Positions 1-6,241 of a DNA stretch of 7,364 bases are shown one piece after another. Both the position numbers and the translations under genes were made by a program. Source of the DNA: Dehalococcoidia bacterium (GTDB taxonomy: Bacteria > Chloroflexota > Dehalococcoidia > JACVQG01); the NCBI GenBank assembly GCA_015661045.1, contig JACVQG010000058.1:1-7364 (forward strand). Reading direction: 5' to 3'. Position 1 is the stretch's first letter, and the number at the start of each line of letters is the position of its first letter. The notes under the pieces were generated by a model that searched no databases, was not told the origin of the DNA, and saw nothing but the letters and a program-made list of their open reading frames with translations.

Positions 1-1
1 T

Positions 2-1978
2 GCAGGAGGTTCCGCAGCAGCTCACAGCAACGGGGCATTCAACCTTAAAGCAGTATTCCTCCTTAATTATCTGGTGGGAAACATCGGGAAACCCGGGGGA
101 TTACAGCTTAACCCAACCCCACCGGCCATAAGTTTAGCCACAAAAGTTCCAGCCACACCATTCCAGGATTGGCAGCGTTTAGCCGGCAGATTGGCTACCG
201 GCCAGCCCAGGCCCGTAAATGTTGCACTTATTCATGGAGCGAACCCTGTCTACGGTCTCCCCGGAGCAGTAGGCTTCACCGGGGCTTTACAGAAAGTGCC
301 CTTTATTGTTGCCTTCAGCAGTTTTATGGATGAAACATCCGCTCAGGCAGATATTGTTCTGCCTGTTAATGTGCCCCTGGAGCAATGGGGCGCCGACATC
401 CCCGAACCCGGCCCGGGTTTCCAGGTGGTCAGCTACCAGCAGCCTGTGGTAAACCAAGCTGGCGACAGCCGGAGCTTTTCCGATTTGCTTTTGACGATTG
501 GCAAGGCCATAAGCCCCGATATGGCGACGGCTTTGCCTTGGGCTTCCCATCTGGAATGGCTTCAGAAGGACAGCCAGGAGCTTCAGAAACTCAACCGCGG
601 CTCGGTTAAAGATGCAGATTTCCCAACCTTCTGGAACAAGCTACTTCAGAAGGGGGGCTGGTGGGATGAATCATTCTCGGCATTTAGTAAAGCTCCTTCG
701 GTGCCTGTACCCCCTTTCCCCGAAGCTACAAACGCCGCCTTTTCCGGGGCTGAAAAGGAGTACAATTTTCATCTTATTCCCTTCCCATCTCATTCCATTA
801 CCGACGGGGCAGGCGCTCACCTCCCGTGGCTACAGGCTACCCCTGACCCGGTCACCACTTCCGTATGGGAGACCTGGATAGAGATAGGCCCGGAAACAGC
901 CCGGAATTTATCCCTCGCCGAGGGGGATTTTGCTCAGATTATGTCAAGTCCTGATTCCATCCTGGAAGCCCCGGTGTATATCAATCCGTTGATGCCTGCC
1001 GGAATAGTCGCCGTGCCACTTGGCCAGGGCCACAATTTTTACACCCGGTATGCACGGGATAGAGGGATAAACGTGGCTTCACTGCTGGCTCCCATATCCG
1101 ACAAGGAAACCGGGGCCTTAGCGTGGGCGGCTACCAGAGTAAAATTGATAAAAACAACCAAACACAGGTCATTGTCTAAATTCGAGGGGGTTGTGCCGGC
1201 TTTTCAACTCCCTGACTCAGAGATAATTCAGGTAACCCCAACATCAGACCCAACGGCGGCCGCACTGGTTACACCAGATAAGGTTGATGTGACTGGCCGT
1301 TATAAATGGGGTATGGCAGTTGACCTGGACCGCTGCACCGGCTGTCAGGCTTGCGTGGTCGCCTGCCAGGCGGAGAATAACATCCCAATCAACACTGAGG
1401 AATGGTTCCGGGAACGCCGGGCTTTCGAATGGATACGGATAGAGCGATACTGGGGAAAAGGAAAGGCTCATTTCATCCCCATTTTATGTCAACAATGTGA
1501 AAATGCCCCCTGCGAGCCGGTCTGTCCGGTTTATGCTACTTCTCACAACGACCAGGGGCTTAACGTGCAGGTATATCCCCGTTGTATCGGCACCCGGTTC
1601 TGTGCTAACAACTGTCCATACCAGGTGCGCTTTTTCAACTTCTGGCCTGCCGTCTGGCCGCAGAGTTTACGGAACCAGCTTAACCCCGATGTTACTGTAA
1701 GACCCCGGGGTATTATGGAGAAATGTACCTTTTGCATACAACGTATCAATCGTGGGGTGAGGTTGGCGAAACAGCAAAACCGGGCAGTCCAGGAGGGTGA
1801 AATCGCTCCGGCCTGCGTCCAGACGTGCCCGTCAAACGCCCTCGTATTCGGTAACCTCCTGGATAACCAGAGCCGTGTATCCCAACTGAAACATAACCCT
1901 CGCGCTTACCGGATAATGGAGAAGTTAGGCACAGAACCCTCTGTAACCTATTTGAAGAAAGTGGTACCCGATGCCTGA
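2..1978 (+). CDS. actB: Alternative Complex III subunit ActB, iron-sulfur/molybdopterin-fold protein (5' end missing)
   Basis: The frame is open from the window edge, so the gene begins upstream; the GTG at 74 is an internal valine in a conserved LVGNIGKPGG stretch, not a start. The visible 658 residues hold the end of a molybdopterin-oxidoreductase-like domain (IHGANPVYGLP, then ADIVLPVNVPLEQWG), a molybdopterin-binding-like C-terminal fold around residues 250-390, and a ferredoxin-like domain. Counting codons from base 2, the cysteine motifs are C445/448/451/455, C496/499/504/508, C528/534/538 with Thr531 where a fourth Cys is usual, and C575/578 with C605/609. That pattern fits three [4Fe-4S] and one [3Fe-4S] clusters, as known for ActB of ACIII. 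In the family the Mo-like domain lacks Mo cofactor; that cannot be judged here because most of it is outside. Role: relays electrons from quinol oxidation on the periplasmic side. The stop overlaps the next gene by 8 nt. PsrA/PsrB-type enzymes are an alternative, made unlikely by the ActD and ActE neighbours. Confidence 0.92.
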   Translation, partial: AGGSAAAHSNGAFNLKAVFLLNYLVGNIGKPGGLQLNPTPPAISLATKVPATPFQDWQRLAGRLATGQPRPVNVALIHGANPVYGLPGAVGFTGALQKVPFIVAFSSFMDETSAQADIVLPVNVPLEQWGADIPEPGPGFQVVSYQQPVVNQAGDSRSFSDLLLTIGKAISPDMATALPWASHLEWLQKDSQELQKLNRGSVKDADFPTFWNKLLQKGGWWDESFSAFSKAPSVPVPPFPEATNAAFSGAEKEYNFHLIPFPSHSITDGAGAHLPWLQATPDPVTTSVWETWIEIGPETARNLSLAEGDFAQIMSSPDSILEAPVYINPLMPAGIVAVPLGQGHNFYTRYARDRGINVASLLAPISDKETGALAWAATRVKLIKTTKHRSLSKFEGVVPAFQLPDSEIIQVTPTSDPTAAALVTPDKVDVTGRYKWGMAVDLDRCTGCQACVVACQAENNIPINTEEWFRERRAFEWIRIERYWGKGKAHFIPILCQQCENAPCEPVCPVYATSHNDQGLNVQVYPRCIGTRFCANNCPYQVRFFNFWPAVWPQSLRNQLNPDVTVRPRGIMEKCTFCIQRINRGVRLAKQQNRAVQEGEIAPACVQTCPSNALVFGNLLDNQSRVSQLKHNPRAYRIMEKLGTEPSVTYLKKVVPDA

Positions 1979-3323
1979 TGACACAACACCAACTAAAACT
2001 GAATACAGTAGTGCATTAGCGCCGACCCATATCCAGCCGATGAATAAGGCAGGAAAGTGGTTCTGGTTAGCCATTGTGCTGTTGGCTATAGTTTTCTCAA
2101 TGGGCGTTGGTGGTTTTATCTGGCGCTGGCAATCAGGTTGGGACGACCGGCCTGCGTGGGGCTACTATGCGGCCACGTTCTCCTTCCTGCTCAGCACTGC
2201 CCAGACAGCGCCTCTTATCTCGGCAGGGTTACGTTTGGTTGCCGGTCCGTGGCGTCGTCCCCTGGCAAGGCCGGCTGAACTGTTCGCCTTCGTGGGAATT
2301 CTTAATATGCTCTGGTTCATCCCTTTGCTTAAAGTGGTTCCTGACACACAACACAGGCGAAGCATCTGGTTTGATTCCCCTATATCTTTTCAAATATGGG
2401 AAACCATAGCTCTGGCCATTCTCATCTCCTGCGGATTGTGTCTTCTTTACCTGGCTTCCATGCCCGATATAGCTGCTAAGGTAAGTAAAGCTCCCGGAAA
2501 ACAGGGATTTCCAGTACCACTGGGCCTCTCCTGGAGAGGGAACCCACATCAGTGGCGCATACTTAAATTGGGGTTGGTTGTCCTAGGCGCCGGCTATATA
2601 ATATTTCTTACCTTTCAGCAGACCATCTTCGCCTCCGATTTTGGATTGAGCCTGGTGCCGGGTTGGAAAGACGCTCTCTTCCCCGCTTATCATATTGTCA
2701 GTAGTTTACAAGCCGGTACCGCCCTGCTGACAGTTAGTCTATTTCTGTTACGCCAGTGGGGAGGTTTGAAAGATTACATCGGGCTGGACACCTTCAAGGG
2801 TTTGGGCAGGTTGCTTCTGGTACTAACCCTATTGTGGTTCTATTTTTGGTGGTCGAGCTTTATTGTTTTCTGGTACGGTCGCCGTCCTGAAGAGCAACTC
2901 CTGCTTCAATTGTTTGTAAGCGGCCCCATCCGGCCTCTATTTACTCTGGTTCTTATCCTGAACTTTGTACTTCCATTCTTATTATTGTTGTGGAGCCCTA
3001 TCCGGAAAAGCATCGCGGGGCCGGTGATAGTATCGGTATTCATACTTTCAGGGACCCTTCTTGATAGAATAAGGCTATTCACAACAGCCTTTTCGGTAAC
3101 GGAATCGGGAGAAGTTATAAAAAACCTTCCGCCAACCAGGTTGCCGGATACAGCCGACATTTTTATCCTTATGGGAGGTCTAGCCGGCATGGCTTTAACA
3201 TACCTGGTAGCCACCCGTTTGCTGCCGGTGCTTTCATACTGGGAGATCACCCAGGGTAAAATATTAGAGTCAGAAAAACAATTTGGACTCCGGAAAGTTA
3301 GAATGGTAGCTAAACCGGATTAG
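1971..3323 (+). CDS. NrfD/PsrC-family membrane subunit of ACIII, ActF-like paralogue lacking the quinol-site motifs
   Basis: 450 residues with about ten hydrophobic helices (roughly 29-51, 63-88, 103-121, 141-163, 197-219, 237-260, 278-300, 321-341, 348-372, 394-420), the NrfD-family layout. It is clearly a paralogue of the next gene: both share W-R-x-P-x-x-R-x-A-E (94-103 here), a WRG..xQW loop (188-195), a GW....F..Y segment (231-240) and an L.WFYF helix (288-292). It lacks what the neighbour keeps in helices 3-4: HSGRPWR is absent, the Asp of WDV is replaced (IWET, 142-145), and the HSIVSWD motif becomes QQTIFASDF. In ACIII this is the difference expected between ActC (quinol-binding) and ActF (structural, possibly proton path), so I read it as ActF-like. 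ATG 1971 overlaps the actB stop and is probably translationally coupled; Met24 (ATG 2040) is an alternative with no visible Shine-Dalgarno sequence. The position between actB and actC is unlike the usual place of actF after actE. Automated annotation would probably say NrfD. Confidence 0.8.
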   Translation: MPDDTTPTKTEYSSALAPTHIQPMNKAGKWFWLAIVLLAIVFSMGVGGFIWRWQSGWDDRPAWGYYAATFSFLLSTAQTAPLISAGLRLVAGPWRRPLARPAELFAFVGILNMLWFIPLLKVVPDTQHRRSIWFDSPISFQIWETIALAILISCGLCLLYLASMPDIAAKVSKAPGKQGFPVPLGLSWRGNPHQWRILKLGLVVLGAGYIIFLTFQQTIFASDFGLSLVPGWKDALFPAYHIVSSLQAGTALLTVSLFLLRQWGGLKDYIGLDTFKGLGRLLLVLTLLWFYFWWSSFIVFWYGRRPEEQLLLQLFVSGPIRPLFTLVLILNFVLPFLLLLWSPIRKSIAGPVIVSVFILSGTLLDRIRLFTTAFSVTESGEVIKNLPPTRLPDTADIFILMGGLAGMALTYLVATRLLPVLSYWEITQGKILESEKQFGLRKVRMVAKPD

Positions 3324-3358
3324 CGTTGATGGTAGAAATCCGAATGCGTATATAAAAG

Positions 3359-4732
3359 ATGGAAACAGAAAAAAACATAACCGAAAAGCAACTTCATAAA
3401 GACCTCTTGGCTCCAGTATTTGGCTTCTCACGCCGCTTCTGGATTGCCGCGGGAGTGTTATCCTTTGTTTTATTGGCAGCAGGACTTGGCTTTACCTGGA
3501 TGCTGATAAAGGGGCTGGGAGTCACCGGTTTAAACCGTCCGGTGATGTGGGGCTTTATGATTACTAATTTCGTTTTCTGGGTCGGGATTAGCCATGCCGG
3601 CGTTATGATTTCATCCATCCTCAGGCTTTCGCGGGCCGAATGGCGTCTCCCCCTGACCCGTGCTGCAGAGGTCCTGACTTTAATGGCGTTGTTTACGGCT
3701 GCTTTACACCCTATCATCCATTCCGGACGCCCCTGGAGAACGATGTACTGGGCATTTCCCTATGACTTTTCGCGAGAGATATGGCCCAATATCCGCTCGC
3801 CCCTTATCTGGGATGTATCTGCCATTTTCACGTATCTTATCAGCTCAACTCTATTTGTATACATAGCCCTTATTCCTGACCTGGCAATAGTAAGGGACCG
3901 GGCATCGGGGATATTCCGCTCTATATATGGGGCATTAGCATTGGGTTGGAGGGGCACCAACCGACAATGGCAACTCCACGGGATTGTTAGCGTCCTTCTG
4001 GCAGCTCTCATTCTGCCGGTGTTTGTTTCCGTACATAGCATAGTCTCCTGGGACTTTGCCGCAGTTACCTCTGTAGAAGGGTGGCACTCTACAATTTTTG
4101 CCCCTTACTTTGTGGCCGGGGCCATTCATTCAGGCGTCTCAGCAGTTGTGGTGGTGATGGCATTGATGCGCTGGTTCTACGGTTGGGGAAAATACCTTCG
4201 CCCCGAGCATTTCGATGCCATTGGTAAGCTACTAATCGCTATCGCTTTAGGCTGGTTCTACTTCTTTTCCATGGAGTTTATATTCGGTCTGTATAGCCTG
4301 GAGGGACCGGAGATCGCTTTGCGTAACATGCAAATATTCCAGCCGCCGTGGAGCATTTTTTCCATTGTATTTTTATTAACTGCATTTTTTATCCCCGTGT
4401 CATTGCTCTTGTTCCGAAAGGTGCGGCGCAACATTTTAGCTATGTTTTTCCTGGGTATAACTGTTAATATCGGTATGTGGTTCGAGCGTTTCTTGATAAT
4501 CGTCCCCGGGCTGGCCCGTAAAACTCCTTTTACCTTTGACTGGGGTACATACCGGCCCAGTATTGCGGAAATCGGGATAGTGGCAGGTTCCTTTGGTCTG
4601 GTCTTTCTCGGCCTTCTCATCTTCGCCAAAATCTTCCCTCTCGTACCCATATCCGACCAAAAGGAAGGCCAGGCTTTCAAAGGGGAAATCCAGATAGGTC
4701 GTGTAAAAATCAAAACTACCCTCCAGGATTGA
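3359..4732 (+). CDS. actC: ACIII quinol-oxidising membrane subunit ActC (NrfD family)
   Basis: 457 residues with about ten transmembrane helices beginning near residue 27. It carries the conserved ActC features: GISHAGVMISSILRL (76-90) followed by WRLPLTRAAE; LHPIIHSGRPWR (116-127, with His117 and His121); the SPLIWDV segment (147-153) followed by IPDLAIVRD (172-180); VHSIVSWDFA (225-234); EGWHSTIFAPYFVAGAI (240-256); and NIGMWFERF (370-378). In ACIII structures a His and an Asp of this region line the periplasm-facing quinol site, so this is the probable site of menaquinol or ubiquinol oxidation. The start is fixed between an in-frame TAA at 3353-3355 and the first helix; no clear Shine-Dalgarno sequence precedes ATG 3359. 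The gap to the upstream paralogue is 35 nt, and ActD follows 12 nt after the stop. Identification as NrfD family is near certain; ActC rather than ActF rests on the retained motifs. Confidence 0.9.
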   Translation: METEKNITEKQLHKDLLAPVFGFSRRFWIAAGVLSFVLLAAGLGFTWMLIKGLGVTGLNRPVMWGFMITNFVFWVGISHAGVMISSILRLSRAEWRLPLTRAAEVLTLMALFTAALHPIIHSGRPWRTMYWAFPYDFSREIWPNIRSPLIWDVSAIFTYLISSTLFVYIALIPDLAIVRDRASGIFRSIYGALALGWRGTNRQWQLHGIVSVLLAALILPVFVSVHSIVSWDFAAVTSVEGWHSTIFAPYFVAGAIHSGVSAVVVVMALMRWFYGWGKYLRPEHFDAIGKLLIAIALGWFYFFSMEFIFGLYSLEGPEIALRNMQIFQPPWSIFSIVFLLTAFFIPVSLLLFRKVRRNILAMFFLGITVNIGMWFERFLIIVPGLARKTPFTFDWGTYRPSIAEIGIVAGSFGLVFLGLLIFAKIFPLVPISDQKEGQAFKGEIQIGRVKIKTTLQD

Positions 4733-4733
4733 A

Positions 4734-4740
4734 GAGAGGT
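4734..4740 (+). promoter_or_regulatory. Ribosome binding site of actD
   Basis: GAGAGGT lies 4 nt before ATG 4745, directly after the actC stop codon. It supports this start for the DUF3341 protein. Confidence 0.6.
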
Positions 4741-4744
4741 TACT

Positions 4745-5272
4745 ATGACTGATAAACAGGTCCTTGGTTTGTGCCGCGACGCTGATACTACAGCCCGGGC
4801 AGTGGAAGCGCTGGAGAAAAAAGGATTTTCAGGCAATGAATATGAAATCCTGACCGCTATACCATATCCCGAAGGCACTTTTGGGGAGAAACCGGGTAAG
4901 CATCGGCTGTATATTTTCCCTTTCATAGGGGCGCTCTGCGGGTTTTCAGCAGCTTTACTTTTAACTATAGGCACGCAGCTCTTTCCACCCCTGGTTACCG
5001 GAGGCAAGCCCATCCTGTCCATCCCGCCCATGATACTTATCATGTTTGAGGGCACCATGTTGGGGGCTATTTTGTTTACGGTAATTGGTGTCATTTTTGA
5101 ATCCAGGCTGTTTGGCCCTAAACTGGGTCTGTACGATAGGCGCATTACCGAGGGTTTTATCGGCCTTCTGATAACCGCCTCCCCGGAGCGCATAACCGAG
5201 GCTGAACAGATAATGGCTGGAGCCGGTATTGCGGATTTTAAGCATTCGCTAACTGGTGGAAATAATAAATGA
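4745..5272 (+). CDS. actD: Alternative Complex III subunit ActD (DUF3341 membrane protein)
   Basis: 175 residues, the usual size for this family. The N-terminal soluble part (1-52) is a small alpha/beta domain that opens with a conserved-looking LGLCRDADTTARAVEALEKK stretch. It is followed by two helices (about 55-77 and 95-119) separated by a loop containing TGGKP and a proline-rich turn, with FEGTML at the start of helix two; this GGKP...P.....FE arrangement is typical of DUF3341. A short C-terminal domain (DRRITEGFIGLLITA, 131-145, then an ERITEAEQIM helix) ends the protein. In ACIII, ActD is a membrane-anchored structural subunit without cofactors. The start is supported by GAGAGGT at 4734-4740. 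The stop codon forms an ATGA overlap with an ATG at 5269 that may have been the ancestral actE start, now followed by repeat DNA. Confidence 0.88.
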   Translation: MTDKQVLGLCRDADTTARAVEALEKKGFSGNEYEILTAIPYPEGTFGEKPGKHRLYIFPFIGALCGFSAALLLTIGTQLFPPLVTGGKPILSIPPMILIMFEGTMLGAILFTVIGVIFESRLFGPKLGLYDRRITEGFIGLLITASPERITEAEQIMAGAGIADFKHSLTGGNNK

Positions 5273-5340
5273 ACGGAATCTGGAGAATCATTCATGCCTG
5301 GTTGCGAAGGGACGAGGAACTCCCCTGTCACCTTTACAAA

Positions 5341-5417
5341 CCTAACCCCCAACCCCTTCCCGAATCGGGAAGGGGACTGCCCCCTCTCCGTGTCGGAGAG
5401 GGGGATAGGGGGAGAGG
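5341..5417. repeat. C/G-rich palindromic element with two perfect hairpins
   Basis: The element starts CCTAACCCCC and ends AGGGGGAGAGG; the ends are an imperfect inverted pair. Inside are two perfect hairpins: CCCCTTCCCGA / TCGGGAAGGGG around a single A (5353-5375, 11 bp), and CCCCCTCTCCG / CGGAGAGGGGG around TGT (5380-5404, 11 bp). This is the form of a dispersed intergenic palindromic repeat. In RNA it would fold very stably inside the operon. The element is followed by TTATTTT (5418-5424), so a weak attenuator effect on actE is possible but not shown. Confidence 0.8.
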
Positions 5418-5439
5418 TTATTTTCAAGGGAATCCCTCA

Positions 5440-5455
5440 TCCCGACAAGTCGGGA
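5440..5455. repeat. Short perfect inverted repeat TCCCGAC-AA-GTCGGGA
   Basis: 7-bp arms (5440-5446 and 5449-5455) flank a 2-nt centre. The site is flanked by CTCAT on the left and CATGAAGGATGA on the right. It contains the same TCCCGA..TCGGGA core seen in the flanking larger repeats, which suggests it is a module of the repeat cluster. Confidence 0.7.
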
Positions 5456-5481
5456 CCATGAAGGATGAAAATGGCTTTCTC

Positions 5482-5598
5482 TGTCATGCTGGAGCGAAGC
5501 GAAGGATCTCAGGGTGGGGCAAGTCAACCCTGAAAAAACTCCCTGCCACCCTGAGATCCTTCGTCGTCCCGATAACTCGCGACTCCTCCAGGATGACA
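5482..5598. repeat. Long imperfect inverted repeat of the GTCATGCTGGAGCGAAGCGAAGGATCTC type
   Basis: The left arm (5482-5521) begins TGTCATGCTGGAGCGAAGCG and the right arm (5544-5598) ends CTCCAGGATGACA; the arms are reverse complements at both ends. The core is a perfect 18-bp stem, CGAAGGATCTCAGGGTGG (5500-5517) with its complement at 5546-5563, around a 28-nt loop. The right arm carries about 20 extra nt (5564-5585) absent from the left arm, containing GTCCCGA-TAAC-TCGCGAC. Repeats with this GTCAT..GAGCGAAGCGAAG..ATCTC arrangement are, to my knowledge, common between genes in several uncultured bacterial genomes including Chloroflexota; the copy number here cannot be checked from one window. 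Confidence 0.8.
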
Positions 5599-5614
5599 AA
5601 ATGCGTCTATTTTC

Positions 5615-5620
5615 GGGGGA
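5615..5620 (+). promoter_or_regulatory. Probable ribosome binding site deciding the actE start
   Basis: GGGGGA sits 8 nt before TTG 5629. It lies just beyond the end of the last repeat and favours TTG 5629 over ATG 5593 (inside the repeat, with only AGG directly before it) and over ATG 5269. Confidence 0.45.
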
Positions 5621-5628
5621 ATGGCAAA

Positions 5629-6198
5629 TTGGCTTGGCAAAATAATTCCTTCCTCTCCAGGTTACCTCAAAGCATAAGAGTATTCCTGTTCCTGAGTATA
5701 ATTCTCACCGTCTCTATGTTTGTCCTCTCCGGGTGCTCCACAGGGGCCTATCCACTGGACGTGTTTCCGGAAGGGCATTACCAGCAGTCCTTCCGTTCCC
5801 AGGAGCCTCCCCGTCTTCAACCTCCGACAGATTCGGTTCCAATTACCGGGAAAGAAGTTACCTATAATTTTTCAGAGGCTGGTAATCTAGTAAACCCGGT
5901 ATCGGCTTCAAACGAGACTATGGTCAAAGCCAATCAACTATATCAATTGAATTGCGCCGTATGCCATGGAGCCAGCGGACGGGGAGACGGCCCCATGACC
6001 ACGTACTTCCAACAGGCTGGCGCCCCTCCGCCGATAGATTACGTAAGCCCGCGAGTCAAATCCCGAAAAGAGGGTGAATTATTCTGGATTATAACCAACG
6101 GTCTGGGCACTATGCCCCGGTTCGGCCCTTTGCTCACCGCAGAAGAAAGATGGGCGCTGGTGCACTTTATACGCTCGGTATCGGGATCGGGTCAATGA
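5629..6198 (+). CDS. actE: Alternative Complex III subunit ActE, monohaem cytochrome c lipoprotein
   Basis: From TTG 5629 the product is 189 residues. It has a lipoprotein signal peptide: Arg-containing N-terminus, hydrophobic core at about 18-33, lipobox LSGC with Cys36. Next comes an ActE-type linker (HYQQSFRSQEPPRLQPP, 50-66; SVPITG) and a class I cytochrome c domain with the haem motif CAVCH (109-113), GRGDGPM, and axial-ligand candidate Met162 in GTMPRFG; the C-terminal helix is AEERWALVHFIRS. It would sit on the outer face of the membrane, anchored by lipid, and pass electrons from the ACIII core to a soluble cytochrome or oxidase. The start is uncertain: TTG 5629 has a good Shine-Dalgarno sequence, ATG 5593 would add 12 residues, and ATG 5269 would add 120 repeat-encoded residues. 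The stop is followed 43 nt later by the NDH-2 start. The cytochrome identity is secure; the ActE label rests on the linker and neighbours. Confidence 0.87.
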   Translation: MAWQNNSFLSRLPQSIRVFLFLSIILTVSMFVLSGCSTGAYPLDVFPEGHYQQSFRSQEPPRLQPPTDSVPITGKEVTYNFSEAGNLVNPVSASNETMVKANQLYQLNCAVCHGASGRGDGPMTTYFQQAGAPPPIDYVSPRVKSRKEGELFWIITNGLGTMPRFGPLLTAEERWALVHFIRSVSGSGQ

Positions 6199-6223
6199 AA
6201 CTAACCCCTTTTATTAAACCTGC

Positions 6224-6230
6224 AAAGGAG
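6224..6230 (+). promoter_or_regulatory. Ribosome binding site of the NDH-2 gene, possibly in a hairpin
   Basis: AAAGGAG lies 11 nt before GTG 6242, supporting that start. The upstream stretch 6203-6211 (AACCCCTTT) can pair with 6224-6232 (AAAGGAGTT) with one C/A mismatch around a 12-nt loop, which could partly hide the site. Confidence 0.6.
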
Positions 6231-6241
6231 TTTTAAGTTCA

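Larger units (their letters stand above)
5269..5628 (+). other. Repeat-filled inter-cistronic stretch that stays in frame with actE
   Basis: Between the actD stop and the likely actE start lies about 356 nt with no recognisable protein domain. Reading from ATG 5269 there is no stop before the actE stop, so a 309-residue product is formally possible, but its first 120 residues would be low-quality Pro/Arg/Gly-rich sequence encoded by inverted repeats at 5341-5417, 5440-5455 and 5482-5598. No cytochrome of this family is known to me with such an extension, and it would bury the lipoprotein signal in the middle of the chain. The first 68 nt (5273-5340) hold no gene; 5303-5327 (TTGCGAAGGGACGAGGAACTC-like) may be a decayed repeat, with low certainty. 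Confidence 0.65.

Noticed and set aside
74..76. GTG as start of the first gene
   Set aside because: The frame continues to base 2 with family-like sequence (AHSNGAFNLKAVFLLNYL), so the gene begins upstream of the window.
2..1978. Catalytic molybdoenzyme (polysulfide, thiosulfate or nitrate reductase) as the identity of the first gene
   Set aside because: The fused four-cluster domain with the Thr ligand change plus DUF3341 and ActE neighbours fit ACIII; the catalytic part that would settle it lies outside the window.
4258..5427. Long 389-codon open frame on the minus strand opposite actC, actD and the repeats
   Set aside because: It runs antisense to well-supported genes, is rich in Pro/Ser/Arg/Lys with no domain I recognise, and its N-terminus is encoded by the palindromic repeats.
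5482..5598. CRISPR or transposon end reading of the long inverted repeat
   Set aside because: There is a single copy, no regularly spaced direct repeats, and no transposase in the window; it fits a dispersed palindromic repeat better.
5342..5599. 85-codon minus-strand frame inside the repeat cluster
   Set aside because: It consists entirely of inverted-repeat DNA and has no protein features; it is open by composition.
6199..6241. Intrinsic terminator after actE
   Set aside because: The only pairing available overlaps the NDH-2 ribosome binding site, is weak, and is not followed by a U-run.
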